DNA from: Natronogracilivirga saccharolytica
GTDB lineage: Bacteria; Bacteroidota; Rhodothermia; Balneolales; Natronogracilivirgulaceae
Length of the DNA: 64,000 nt
Direction of reading: 5' to 3'
NCBI RefSeq assembly: GCF_017921895.1
Contig: NZ_JAFIDN010000001.1
Span: forward strand, 517,072 to 581,071
Below are positions 46,377-55,666 of the stretch, one piece after another (position 1 is the stretch's first letter; each line of letters opens with the position of its first letter). The translations under genes and the position numbers were made by a program. The notes below the pieces were generated by a model that made no database searches, had not been told where the DNA came from, and saw only the letters and a program-made list of their open reading frames with translations.

Positions 46377-48512
46377 TCAAGCCTGTTTATCAGCACCGGT
46401 TTCCGTTTTGTATGTCTTTGAAATAATGCATTCTGCAATCATAAAAGCAAGCGCAATAATTATAAACAAACTCCATATTTCTCGTCCGAAACTGATATCA
46501 GCCATTGCTGTGCGAATTTCCGACTCACTGTAACCTGTGATATCGAGTACTCCGGCCAGCGACAGGCTCTCTTCGAGAAATTCTTCGGTTTCTGTTATGG
46601 ATAACGACGTAAAGTCCGATTCCGATATATCCTGATTCACCGCGATGACATATTTTTTTTCATCCAGATTCATCTCCAGCCAACCCGGCGACCATTCAAC
46701 AGCCGGGTACCGGACTCTGAGCCCCTGTCCGCCTGATGCCGTTTCCGGACGTATCTCGTCTCCGTTCAGTTTCATGGTTACACTGGTTCCGATATCGGCA
46801 AACTGTCTGTCAAATGACCTGCCCAGTGTATGCTCGCGAACACCACCCTGTTCCCATGCAACCGCATACAGTATCATGCGGTAGACCAGCGGGGCATACA
46901 GCGGCTTGATGCTCAGGTTTGACCAGCCCGGCGAAAATCCCATCGTGCCGACCAGAATCATGCCGTCTCCAAAACGGTGTTCTACAAAAAGCGGCTCATC
47001 CAGATTGGATCGCAGCAGCGATGTGCCGGAAGTTCCGGCATCCCTGTCATAGCGCAGATAGTGATAGATGGTCGGCATATCAATTCGCAACTCATCCTCG
47101 TCGGACTGGAATACATCATCCAGCAGAATATGTCCTTCTGACAGGGGCTGGAACGAAGCTACTTCTTCAAACCGGCCGTAAGTGCCTCTCATGCCTGAAT
47201 AGGAACCGGCATCAAACTGACTCAGGAAGCGATTGTATTCTGACATGCTTCCCTTTTCGGACGGAACGAAGAACAGGCCGCGTCCCTGCTGGACAAACTG
47301 CACCAGTTCGGCCTGCAGATAGTCGGGTATCTGCTCCGGACTTTCAAGTATAAGCGCATCGAAGTTGTCCAGCTCATGATCACGGATGTTCCGCATGTCG
47401 GTAGTTTCGGCCTTTACCCGGGTTCCCGTCTCCGATACTGCGTCAAGAACGGGTTTGAGATAAGAACGGCGGGAACGGTCTTCGCCTTCATCTCCGATCA
47501 GCAGCACATTGCGGCTTTCCGGGACATCGATGGAAAAATAGCGCTTGTGGTCGAAGGTATATGTTCCGCCTTCGAGTATGGCTTTGCCCCCGATGGTGCC
47601 CGGTGATTCGGGAATGACTTCGAACAGAAGCTCTTTTTCCTGGCCGGCCTCGAGATCCACATCGTACTGCCCCATTCGTTCACCGTCAATTTCGAGACTC
47701 AGGTAGGAGTTGTATGCCGGCTGATCCCCGAAGTTTTTCACAGTAACGGCAACTCCCACGGGGATACCTTCGCCGAGTACATGGTCCGTCAGCTCCACCG
47801 ATGCAACCGAAATATTCTGAAACGAATCATCACCCACGCGGATAAACGTGACGGAATGTTCACTTTCGGGATCGTCGTTGTTGTAGTTGTCTTTGAATTT
47901 TTGGAGATGTGTTTTTCGTGCATCGGAAATCCAGTAGGCATGCCCGCTTTGGCCGGGCTGGTCAGCAAGCCGTTCCTGAAGCAGACGCATCCGCTCAGCG
48001 GGATAACCGCCCTTGTTCAGGGGTTCAAGATCTTCCAGATATCTGAGCGCCTCGGCCCGGCGCATGATCCTGCCGGATTCCACTTCACCGTGGCTGGGCA
48101 CTATGAGAAACCGCGCGTCATCGGATGACTGTTCGATGACCTCACGGGCTGCCGTTTTCGCCTGATCCATGTAAGGGCCCGCTTCATCGATCTGCATCAT
48201 GCTGGGTCCGTTGTCGATGAGCAGTGCGATGACCTGCTGCCCGGAAGAGGCGCCCAGCCAGCCCGATATTTGCGGCGGAAGGAACGGCCTGGCCAAAGCG
48301 GTGACCAGCATGGCAATGCCAAGAACACGGAGGGCCAGCAGCAAGTACCGTTTGAGGTTCAGACGCCGGATGGTCGATTTTTGCAGCTCCTGAAAAAAAG
48401 CCAGTGTGGAAAATGCAATTTTCCTGGGCTTGCGGAAGTTAATGAAATGGATGATGACCGGTATGGCCACCGCCGCTAAAGCCGCAAATAAGATTGGGTT
48501 CAGAAAACTCAT
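46377..48512 (-). CDS. BatA-like membrane protein with degenerate von Willebrand-type domain
   Basis: 711 residues. The N-terminus is the BatA / aerotolerance membrane domain: two hydrophobic helices (about 6-24 and 58-76) around IPVIIHFINFRKPRKIAFSTLAFFQELQKSTIRRL. The next ~150 residues resemble a vWA domain, but the MIDAS start reads DNGPS instead of DxSxS, so metal binding is doubtful. A central region (about 330-560) looks like a glutamine-amidotransferase/ThuA-type fold (LLIGDEGEDRSRRSYLKPVLDAV...FDALILESPEQIPDYLQAELVQFV), and a C-terminal transmembrane helix closes the protein. Related proteins are found in Bacteroidota near bat operons, but no MoxR ATPase is here. It is divergent from the lipoprotein gene. 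Confidence 0.8.
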   Translation of the reverse strand: MSFLNPILFAALAAVAIPVIIHFINFRKPRKIAFSTLAFFQELQKSTIRRLNLKRYLLLALRVLGIAMLVTALARPFLPPQISGWLGASSGQQVIALLIDNGPSMMQIDEAGPYMDQAKTAAREVIEQSSDDARFLIVPSHGEVESGRIMRRAEALRYLEDLEPLNKGGYPAERMRLLQERLADQPGQSGHAYWISDARKTHLQKFKDNYNNDDPESEHSVTFIRVGDDSFQNISVASVELTDHVLGEGIPVGVAVTVKNFGDQPAYNSYLSLEIDGERMGQYDVDLEAGQEKELLFEVIPESPGTIGGKAILEGGTYTFDHKRYFSIDVPESRNVLLIGDEGEDRSRRSYLKPVLDAVSETGTRVKAETTDMRNIRDHELDNFDALILESPEQIPDYLQAELVQFVQQGRGLFFVPSEKGSMSEYNRFLSQFDAGSYSGMRGTYGRFEEVASFQPLSEGHILLDDVFQSDEDELRIDMPTIYHYLRYDRDAGTSGTSLLRSNLDEPLFVEHRFGDGMILVGTMGFSPGWSNLSIKPLYAPLVYRMILYAVAWEQGGVREHTLGRSFDRQFADIGTSVTMKLNGDEIRPETASGGQGLRVRYPAVEWSPGWLEMNLDEKKYVIAVNQDISESDFTSLSITETEEFLEESLSLAGVLDITGYSESEIRTAMADISFGREIWSLFIIIALAFMIAECIISKTYKTETGADKQA

Positions 48513-48593
48513 CCAAAAAATGATATTTTATGTTGTCCGCGAACGATATGATGTAAACGTTGTGCCTGTACAGGTATTTCCCAACACTTGTTT

Positions 48594-51296
48594 ATGATAG
48601 CAATATCCAGATTCTCCTTCCTTTTATTTTTTTCGGTAATTATCGCCGCCTCCGGCTGTTCCGACCGGCCTGCCGACCATCCCTGGACGGCGGCCATCCC
48701 ATCCGAAAGTCCGCTGACCTTCCTTCACAATGATGCCGGTTTTGACTCCGTGCTGGAAAAAAGCAGCAGCTCCCTGCTTGAGGATATTTCAGATTTCGAT
48801 CTTGAGCTTGTATCGGACATGCAAGGCGGATTTGATGAAACGCTTGCCGTAAAAGGGGTTGCACTGTTCCCCGGAGAGGGCGGCAACATGAACCCCGTTT
48901 TTATAATGCAGGACCCGGGCGCGGGGCTGGATGCCATCGCCGATCCTTTCCGCAAGCAAATGGCCGAAAACAGCTACCGTTTCAACAATCAGAAAATCCA
49001 CATTCTTCACATAAACGGTCAGCGCCTGTTTGCCACCCAGCTGAATAACTGGATTGTAATGAGCAACAACAGTATCGCCGTTGAAAACAGCTATCTTACC
49101 TATATGGATGATGATGCGCATGTACGCATCTCCGAAGACCAGCTTGCCGGAGGCGATATGCTGCTCAACACACCACGGTTTGAAAACTGGGTCAAGGCCG
49201 TCGGAGCACCCCGCTATCTCCCAAGATTCCGTGAGCTTTTTTCGGGCACAGAACCTGCGGTAATCTCTGTTCATGACCAGGATTACGATGATCCGCTTTA
49301 TGAACGCTCGCTTTCCGCTACCATTCCGCTCTCAGGTGATGCCTCCTCTCCGTTTCTGAACACCTTCACATCCGAACCGGAAAGCTTTGATCTTGACCGT
49401 TACATCCCTTCCGATGCCGCTTTTTTTTCCGTTTATCATCAGGACACAAATGTGCCCGATATTGATGAGACCGAGCCCGTCGGACCGCTTGACACCCTTT
49501 TGCGAAACGATCCCGACCGTATAGGGGAAATATCCGGAACACTATCCCGCACAACGGCTTTTGCCACATTTGAAGCCAGCGGCTTTTTGTCGGAAGGCGA
49601 ACACATGTATCTCCGGCGTCTGGAGGACAACTCCGGTTTCAGCCGTATCCTGAGTGAACTGGAAAGCGAAGGCTTCCTGCAGCAGACCGGAGACATCTAC
49701 TATGCCAGCAGCGCCATTCTTGGCCGGCTTCTGGCCGGACCGAACAGCGGCATCAGCGATTTTTATATCAGCCGCTCCGGCAGTGCCGCAGTAATCACCA
49801 AGCGCTCCGGCTTGTCGCGCAGAGTCGACCAGGACAGGCGCCGAAGAGCTGTTTATTATTATGATGATGACTACATGGCCGCCAGGGAGCGCCATCCGCA
49901 AAACGTGAGCAGCTGGACATATTCCCGTACCGCACCTCTTTTAAATTATCTGGATCCGATGCTCAGCCCTGTTAACCATGCCGGTTCGCTTGCGGGCTTG
50001 ATGGATGTGGGGGCGATGAGCATGGTGCGTGAGAACAACAGCCTGGAATTGAGCATGGACTTGTATTACAGCGAAGATCGTACCGATCCGGTCAGGGACT
50101 TGTGGGTTTACGACATCGGAGGAGCACGCCTCACCGGAAAACCGGTACTCGGCAATCTTGGACGCGGATCAAGGGATCAGATTATCGCAGCCACGGACAG
50201 AAATGAGATCATCGGCATTGCCTCTGACGGAACCGGATTTCTGGAAATGCAGACGGACAACCAGGAGCCGATAGGTTCACCCGTGCTTTATGACTGGTAC
50301 GGCAACAATCAGCTCGCCGTCCTGGTGGCAGCGGGCAATCGCATTTATGCCTGGAATGCGCAGGGTGTTCCGCTTCCCAACTTTCCGGTTACGATGGATG
50401 AGGAAATCACAGCACCGCTTGCCGTTTCGGATGTGGCCCGCGACGGCCGGCCGGAAATGATCGTAGCCACGGCCGACCGGAAAATCCACGTCCTGAACCA
50501 GCGCGGCCGAAACATTGAAGGATGGCCTCAGGAAGTCAATACCCGGGTTCGCCATCAGCCGGTATTCAAAGAGCACGGTGGTGAACATAATCTCTGGGTG
50601 ACAGCAGGAAACGCTCTGTTCAGTTTTACTGATAGCGGCGAGCGGAGACAGGCGTTTCCGGTGTTCATTGAGTCGGACTTCGGCCCGATCAGCTTCCACA
50701 ATGACCACATTCTTGCCGGAGGCTCGGATGGTCATCTGTATGCCATCGGAGAAGAACCGTACTTTGCCGATTCTCTTGTGGCAGCCCCCGAAAACAACGA
50801 TGCAGGGGGTGATGAACAAAACGGGCTTTATGTACGAAGGGTTTATGTCGGAAACGCCCCCGTCATTAATGCCCCGATCGTACGGAGACTGCGAATTGAC
50901 GACAGCGGCGGCAACACCGAAACCCTTATTGGAGTCCAGACCCGGGACGGAAACATGTTTCTGCTGAACGAGGGCGGACAGTTGCGCCTGACCAGAAACA
51001 TGGGCCAGGAATCAGCCGGTTATAACAATATGATGATTGCTGATCTCGATGGCAGCGGCAAGGAGGATATTATCGGTGTGAGCAGCAACGGCAGAGTCTA
51101 TGCATGGCAGGTCGAATCCGGAGAGCGGCTTGAAAATATTCCGGCCACTTCTGTGAGGATGCCAATTGTAACTGACATTCTAGGAAACGGAGATATGGAA
51201 CTGATCGGACAGACACGTGACGGAATCCGGGCGTGGTCATTCCGGTTTCTGGAAGATGAAGAGGAGGAGGAAGAAGAGAACGACAACGAAGAATAG
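48594..51296 (+). CDS. Large lipoprotein with C-terminal beta-propeller repeats
   Basis: 900 residues from ATG 48594 (the frame opens at a TTG six bases earlier). A lipoprotein signal peptide ends at the lipobox ASGC (Cys at about residue 22). The N-terminal half (about 30-490) is of unknown family, with segments such as FPGEGGNMNPVFIMQDPGAGLDAIADPF, and may be DUF3352-like. The C-terminal half (about 500-870) contains repeated VLYDWYGNNQLAVLVAAGNRIYAWNAQGVPLPNFPV / DVARDGRPEMIVATADRKIHVLN-type blades that indicate an FG-GAP / PQQ-like beta-propeller. The protein ends in a very acidic tail (DEEEEEEENDNEE). It is probably an outer-membrane or periplasmic lipoprotein; no function can be assigned. 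Confidence 0.8.
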   Translation: MIAISRFSFLLFFSVIIAASGCSDRPADHPWTAAIPSESPLTFLHNDAGFDSVLEKSSSSLLEDISDFDLELVSDMQGGFDETLAVKGVALFPGEGGNMNPVFIMQDPGAGLDAIADPFRKQMAENSYRFNNQKIHILHINGQRLFATQLNNWIVMSNNSIAVENSYLTYMDDDAHVRISEDQLAGGDMLLNTPRFENWVKAVGAPRYLPRFRELFSGTEPAVISVHDQDYDDPLYERSLSATIPLSGDASSPFLNTFTSEPESFDLDRYIPSDAAFFSVYHQDTNVPDIDETEPVGPLDTLLRNDPDRIGEISGTLSRTTAFATFEASGFLSEGEHMYLRRLEDNSGFSRILSELESEGFLQQTGDIYYASSAILGRLLAGPNSGISDFYISRSGSAAVITKRSGLSRRVDQDRRRRAVYYYDDDYMAARERHPQNVSSWTYSRTAPLLNYLDPMLSPVNHAGSLAGLMDVGAMSMVRENNSLELSMDLYYSEDRTDPVRDLWVYDIGGARLTGKPVLGNLGRGSRDQIIAATDRNEIIGIASDGTGFLEMQTDNQEPIGSPVLYDWYGNNQLAVLVAAGNRIYAWNAQGVPLPNFPVTMDEEITAPLAVSDVARDGRPEMIVATADRKIHVLNQRGRNIEGWPQEVNTRVRHQPVFKEHGGEHNLWVTAGNALFSFTDSGERRQAFPVFIESDFGPISFHNDHILAGGSDGHLYAIGEEPYFADSLVAAPENNDAGGDEQNGLYVRRVYVGNAPVINAPIVRRLRIDDSGGNTETLIGVQTRDGNMFLLNEGGQLRLTRNMGQESAGYNNMMIADLDGSGKEDIIGVSSNGRVYAWQVESGERLENIPATSVRMPIVTDILGNGDMELIGQTRDGIRAWSFRFLEDEEEEEEENDNEE

Positions 51297-51312
51297 CACA
51301 TTGGAGTCAGGC

Positions 51313-52218
51313 TCAATTCTTCAGCAGAAGATCCACCAACGCAGGTTTCAGTGTTGAAAAATCAAAATCAAAGCCGTGTTTCTGCAGCTTTTCGGGCACT
51401 ACTCTGTGACTGGCGGTAAGCATTTCTGCCGCCTCGCCAAATGCCGCCTGCAGTGCAAAACCGGGAACCCTGAACACCGACGGTCTCGAAAGCACTTCCC
51501 CGAGTACCGAGGTAAACGTATCCATGGTCACCGGTTCGGGAGCCGTGATATTTACAGGTCCCGAAATTTCTTCGTTTTTCACCACAAACAGCAGGCTTCT
51601 GCACAAATCACTGATATGCACCCAGGGGAAAAACTGTTTTCCTGATCCCAGGGAACCGCCGATAAACGACTTGAAAACAGGCAGCATTGTCGCCAGCGCA
51701 CCGCCACCCTTTCCCAGAACCACACCAAACCGCGGGTTGACAACACGTACCCCGAAATCTGCCGCCCTGGCAGATTCCGCCTCCCATTCCCGGCATACGT
51801 CAGCCAGAAAACCATCACCGGACTCAGAGTCTTCCGTAATTACATCATCTCCCTGATCGTTGTAATAGTCCACTCCGGATGCGGAAATGAACAGATGCGG
51901 CTTTTTGTCCGCTTTCTCCATTCCGGATACCAGTGCACTGGTCGTGCGGATCCGGCTCTCATAAATCCTCTTTTTAACGCTCTTAGTCCAGCGTTTTCCA
52001 AATATATTCTCTCCGGCCAGATTGATAACGACATCTGTTTCGGAAAGATGATCTGACGGGTCATCCTGCACAGGCACAAACTGCAGCTTTTCATTCCCGC
52101 TGCCGGAATGTTTTCCGGGATTTCTGCTGGCTGCCTTTATATGGTGGCCGTCTTCAACCAGCATCTGGCACAGACGGGATCCGATAAATCCGGTTCCACC
52201 GGTAATGTAGAATTTCAT
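51313..52218 (-). CDS. SDR39U1/TIGR01777-family NAD(P)-binding epimerase
   Basis: 301 residues. The Rossmann motif GGTGFIG (7-13) near the N-terminus, the NLAGENIFGKRWTKSVKKRIYESRI segment typical of the YfcH/SDR39U1 group, the catalytic-region SASGVDYYND, and a C-terminal DUF1731 domain (about 250-300, LGEVLSRPSVFRVPGFALQAAFGE) identify it. Members are atypical short-chain dehydrogenases with unclear substrates; in some bacteria a cell-division role is suggested. It is the last gene of the minus-strand run from accA and starts 15 bp after the cdsA stop. Confidence 0.92.
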   Translation of the reverse strand: MKFYITGGTGFIGSRLCQMLVEDGHHIKAASRNPGKHSGSGNEKLQFVPVQDDPSDHLSETDVVINLAGENIFGKRWTKSVKKRIYESRIRTTSALVSGMEKADKKPHLFISASGVDYYNDQGDDVITEDSESGDGFLADVCREWEAESARAADFGVRVVNPRFGVVLGKGGGALATMLPVFKSFIGGSLGSGKQFFPWVHISDLCRSLLFVVKNEEISGPVNITAPEPVTMDTFTSVLGEVLSRPSVFRVPGFALQAAFGEAAEMLTASHRVVPEKLQKHGFDFDFSTLKPALVDLLLKN

Positions 52219-52233
52219 AGCGGCCTCCGAGGA

Positions 52234-53049
52234 TTAGAACAAGCCAAAGAAATCAAGAATACCAAGATAGATCACAGCGGCCGGGGCGGAAAACATAACA
52301 GCATCAAAACGGTCATAAAACCCGCCATGACCGGGCATGAGTCCGGATGAATCCTTGATGCCGGAAGCTCTTTTAAGCTTGCTTTCGGCAAGGTCACCGG
52401 CAGGACCAAAGAATCCTGTTACTGCGGCAAAACCTGCAGCTGCCCCCCAGCTGAGAGGAAATCCGGAAATAAATGCCTTGCATAGAGATACAGCCAGGAG
52501 ACTGCCGACGAACCCCCAGACAAAACCTTCTATCGTTTTGGCCGGACTGATGGACGGTGCCAGCGGATGCTTTCCCATCGTTTTACCTCCGGCATAAGCA
52601 AAAACATCGTTTGACCATACCATGAGCAGCAGGGTAAGGGTAAGAATAAATCCGGTGCTGTCATCCTGGTAGTTCCGCAGCAATAAGAGTCCGGAAAAAA
52701 AAGCGGGAACCACGACAGCGACCATGACAGTGGTTACCAGACGTTTCCAGCCATTGACCTGATGGCTGAATGTTTCAATGAGGAAGGTCAGAAGCAGCAG
52801 CGCCAGGAAAAACAACCATGCAGTTGCGGGAAACAGCACAAACAGCAGGATCGGTACGCCGAGCAGCAGGGCCAGCGGGGTAAGCACTTTCATCTCCTGC
52901 TTTTCGATCATCCGTATGATTTCGAGCTGAATGATTCCGGATATCAACAGCAGAATAATCAGGAAATAGTATCCGCCAAGCCAGGTCAGGTACAAAAAAA
53001 CCGGTGCCGCCACCAGAGCGGTAACTATGCGCTTTGTTAATTCAGACAC
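52234..53049 (-). CDS. cdsA: Phosphatidate cytidylyltransferase
   Basis: CdsA makes CDP-diacylglycerol from phosphatidate and CTP, the branch point of phospholipid synthesis in the inner membrane. The 271-residue protein has about eight hydrophobic segments and the C-terminal family signature: GPAGDLAESKLKRASGIKDSSGLMPGHGGFYDRFDA, with the conserved Ser, Lys-Arg, the two Asp that bind metal and the PGHGG loop. The ATG start at 53049 gives the normal N-terminus (LTKRIVTALVAAPVFLYLTW). It lies between the DUF2007 gene and the SDR gene in the accA-led run, consistent with a lipid-synthesis theme. Confidence 0.95.
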   Translation of the reverse strand: MSELTKRIVTALVAAPVFLYLTWLGGYYFLIILLLISGIIQLEIIRMIEKQEMKVLTPLALLLGVPILLFVLFPATAWLFFLALLLLTFLIETFSHQVNGWKRLVTTVMVAVVVPAFFSGLLLLRNYQDDSTGFILTLTLLLMVWSNDVFAYAGGKTMGKHPLAPSISPAKTIEGFVWGFVGSLLAVSLCKAFISGFPLSWGAAAGFAAVTGFFGPAGDLAESKLKRASGIKDSSGLMPGHGGFYDRFDAVMFSAPAAVIYLGILDFFGLF

Positions 53050-53145
53050 CCTCAGCTCCTCTCAGTAATGAAATCATCAGCACTAACAGGTTTATTCAAT
53101 CAGAAACAGCGACTGACGCTGCAATTTGGTTGATGTTTCGATTTT

Positions 53146-53466
53146 TTACGTGTCATCGGTTTGCGGATCATCAGAATCATGATCTGATCCCTGGTTTTCC
53201 GGATCTTCAAAATCAATTGTCCCGTCTTTCCACTCTTTTAGTGCTTTTTCGGCATCCGAAACCTCCTCACTGGGAACATAAAGGAAAATGGCAGACAGGT
53301 CGCCAAAATTCACATTATAGGCACTGTCTTTTTTGGACAGAACCTGACATGTCAGTCCCTGATCCTGAAGATAAGCCTGGACCAGCCGGGCTTCACTTTC
53401 CATACTGGTCTCATAAATGCATTTCCAGTCATCAATTTTATCGGGCGACAATTTTTCATTGAACAT
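53146..53466 (-). CDS. DUF2007-family small protein
   Basis: 106 residues. The core (about 12-78: DDWKCIYETSMESEARLVQAYLQDQGLTCQVLSKKDSAY...FLYVPSEEVSDAEKAL) matches the DUF2007 'putative signal transducing' fold, a small alpha/beta domain of unknown role often found next to membrane or lipid genes. The C-terminal ~25 residues are acidic and disordered (NQGSDHDSDDPQTDDT). It starts 3 bp after the stop of the CPBP protease gene and is probably cotranscribed with it and cdsA. Confidence 0.82.
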   Translation of the reverse strand: MFNEKLSPDKIDDWKCIYETSMESEARLVQAYLQDQGLTCQVLSKKDSAYNVNFGDLSAIFLYVPSEEVSDAEKALKEWKDGTIDFEDPENQGSDHDSDDPQTDDT

Positions 53467-53469
53467 ATG

Positions 53470-54489
53470 CTACTCCCGTTCGGTTATGTGATGGATGTAT
53501 CGTATTACCATAATAGTGACTCCTGCACTAACCAACAATAACCAGACGGGCGGAAGTTCGGTTGCCGTCATCTGTTCCAGGGCATAATCAGAATAAAGAG
53601 ATGCAACCAGCACACTGCCGCCATTGTTGACAAAATGTCCGGTAATGGCCGGGTAGATGCTGTCGGATCTCCATACCAGCCACGCCAGAAGCATGCCTAT
53701 CAAAGTGAGCGGTATCAGCTGGGTCAGACGGATGTGGAACAGCCCGAATAACACCCCTCCGACTATGATAGCCGCCCAGATGCCCCATGACTTTTCCATG
53801 AGTCGCTGTGCATACCCCCGGAACAGAATTTCCTCGCATATGGACGGAACCAGGCCCACATGAAACAGGGCGATCAGGGTGACGTGATCGGCTGTCAGGA
53901 AACCCTTGATCATCTCCATCTGAGTCTCCTCCATAGCCATGTAACCGTCCCACATCGGTATCTGGGCATTGAGCCAGGAAAACAGCCATATCACGGGCTG
54001 CATGACAATCACCAGAACCACGGTCAGCAATACGACCGGCAATGTTTTGTCATCGGTCCGGAAACGAAGAAAGGCCGATCGTTTTCCGGTGGTTACCAGA
54101 CCGGTGATCAGCCAGGTCATAAGACCCAGAAAAAGAATCTGGCTGATTGAGTTTGTGATAAAGAGCACATCGATGTGTTCCATCAGTAATTCCACATCGA
54201 ACGCTGTTACCGCATCATCGGCAGCAGTAATGAGATAAATGGCCGCCATGGTGTTACCGGCCAGCTGGAACAGTACAAATCCGAGTACTACCCAGACCAG
54301 GGCAAGCAGCCAGGGCGGAAACCCGTTTCGTTCTGCCCAGCTTTGCTGGTGAAGGTAGCCGGAGGGCGAAGTAAATCCGGGTCCGGAGCCGGATTCACCT
54401 TGTCCCCCGGAATCAGGGTTGTGCTGCTGACTTCCGGAACTGTTCATTCCGGAGTTGTTCAAGCCGGAATTGTTCTCATCATGCTGCAT
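53470..54489 (-). CDS. CPBP-family intramembrane glutamic protease
   Basis: 339 residues. After a Gly/Ser/Asn-rich cytoplasmic N-terminus (about 1-55) come about eight membrane segments. The CPBP (CAAX/Rce1-like) motifs are present: EEILFRG (motif 1, Glu-Glu-x3-Arg), FGLFHIR (motif 2, Phe-x3-His) and a later asparagine-containing helix (ITGHFVNNGGS, motif 3). Such enzymes cleave membrane-bound substrates; bacterial ones are linked to maturation of secreted peptides or bacteriocin immunity, and no such substrate is visible here. It lies in the accA-led gene run downstream of the DUF4199 gene (45-bp gap). Confidence 0.9.
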   Translation of the reverse strand: MQHDENNSGLNNSGMNSSGSQQHNPDSGGQGESGSGPGFTSPSGYLHQQSWAERNGFPPWLLALVWVVLGFVLFQLAGNTMAAIYLITAADDAVTAFDVELLMEHIDVLFITNSISQILFLGLMTWLITGLVTTGKRSAFLRFRTDDKTLPVVLLTVVLVIVMQPVIWLFSWLNAQIPMWDGYMAMEETQMEMIKGFLTADHVTLIALFHVGLVPSICEEILFRGYAQRLMEKSWGIWAAIIVGGVLFGLFHIRLTQLIPLTLIGMLLAWLVWRSDSIYPAITGHFVNNGGSVLVASLYSDYALEQMTATELPPVWLLLVSAGVTIMVIRYIHHITERE

Positions 54490-54534
54490 GGTATGTCAGA
54501 TTGTTTGAAAAATTGGATGATCATCCGGCTGTAC

Positions 54535-55113
54535 TCAGATTGCTTCTTCCTGCGGGGGTTTACCCATGAACTTGGCGGCAAGCAGACCACTCAGCAGATT
54601 GAGCAGACCATAGGTCAGAACGCCGAAAAACAAATTCTGAATTATGGTGCCCGCAGAATAGTAGTTCTGCATATCTGCATACATGGCATCAATCATCTCA
54701 TCCCTTGTCGCCGCCGGCAATGCATCCATCATCTCAATATTTGCGATCATGGCAGACTGCAGATTTTCAATGTACGAGCTGTCTATTACCGGCCATATCA
54801 TCGAAAAAACCTGATAAACCAGAGTGATAAAAATGCCGGTGACCAGACCGATTACGGCTCCGGTTCCGATTTTCAGTTCCGGACCGTATTCATTGATGTA
54901 CAGTTTTACGGCGAGCACGCCACCGAAAGCGCCTATCAGGCAGCCAATGACAGATGCGACTATGGTGCCGCTGAAAAAGGTTCCGGTGGGCTCAGAATGT
55001 ATGGTCGCATAACTTCCGATGGTAGCCACAAGAAATACAATAAAGCCGAATATGACTCCGGCCATTCCTGCGGCATTCCAGTAACTTTTCTTTTCTACAG
55101 GTTCCATATGCAT
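54535..55113 (-). CDS. DUF4199-family membrane protein
   Basis: 192 residues with four hydrophobic helices (about 14-33, 45-70, 82-105, 160-185) and a soluble loop (about 110-155, DSSYIENLQSAMIANIEMMDALPAATRDEMIDAMYADMQNYYS). This is the DUF4199 layout, common in Bacteroidota and uncharacterised. An alternative start two residues later (ATG 55107) is possible. It begins 4 bp downstream of the DUF2085 gene stop, so they are cotranscribed. Confidence 0.82.
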   Translation of the reverse strand: MHMEPVEKKSYWNAAGMAGVIFGFIVFLVATIGSYATIHSEPTGTFFSGTIVASVIGCLIGAFGGVLAVKLYINEYGPELKIGTGAVIGLVTGIFITLVYQVFSMIWPVIDSSYIENLQSAMIANIEMMDALPAATRDEMIDAMYADMQNYYSAGTIIQNLFFGVLTYGLLNLLSGLLAAKFMGKPPQEEAI

Positions 55114-55117
55114 TTCC

Positions 55118-55615
55118 TCATTTTTTTTCCCGGGGTATTATGATTGCAAATACTAACAGGCCTCCTGCTGAAAATCCCCAGACCGCTCCGATGACGGAAC
55201 GATAACTATCAGCAGTACTCCAAAGCTCCAGTATGTTTGCTGATCCGTCAACAACAGCAGCCAGCGATCCGATCAGAAATATTCCGGTAATATAATGTTT
55301 CCAGTAATTCACTGAAGCATAAATCACTGAGAAAATCATCAAACCTGAAAGCAAACCGGAATAGATTCCGGTGCACCGGCTGCAAACGGCAAGCGGCACT
55401 CCTCCAATGTGAAATGATCTGTCGATCTGCTGATGACAAACAAACGAAAACAGCTTTTTTTGCCAGCTTCCGGCCCATCCGGCAATATCCTCATAGATTA
55501 ACGGCGGACTCCAGGCCGATGCAGCAAAAAAAAGGGCGGCTGATAGTACGACAACCAGCAGCACGGGATGAAGCTTCAGCACATCAGACGCACCATTATG
55601 CATCGAACTCCCCAT
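55118..55615 (-). CDS. DUF2085-family membrane protein
   Basis: 165 residues. Hydrophobic segments near 17-33, 82-105, 110-125 and 140-158. The family's conserved cysteine/histidine pattern is present: FSFVCHQQIDRSFHIGGVPLAVCSRCTGIYSGLL (about 56-90), which suggests metal or cofactor binding, but the role of DUF2085 is unknown. It sits between nadC and the DUF4199 gene, with about 50 bp to nadC. Confidence 0.85.
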   Translation of the reverse strand: MGSSMHNGASDVLKLHPVLLVVVLSAALFFAASAWSPPLIYEDIAGWAGSWQKKLFSFVCHQQIDRSFHIGGVPLAVCSRCTGIYSGLLSGLMIFSVIYASVNYWKHYITGIFLIGSLAAVVDGSANILELWSTADSYRSVIGAVWGFSAGGLLVFAIIIPREKK

Positions 55616-55666
55616 TTTGCGTCGTTAACAAAATTTGATTCATGCCGGAAATTCTTCTCTGAAGCA

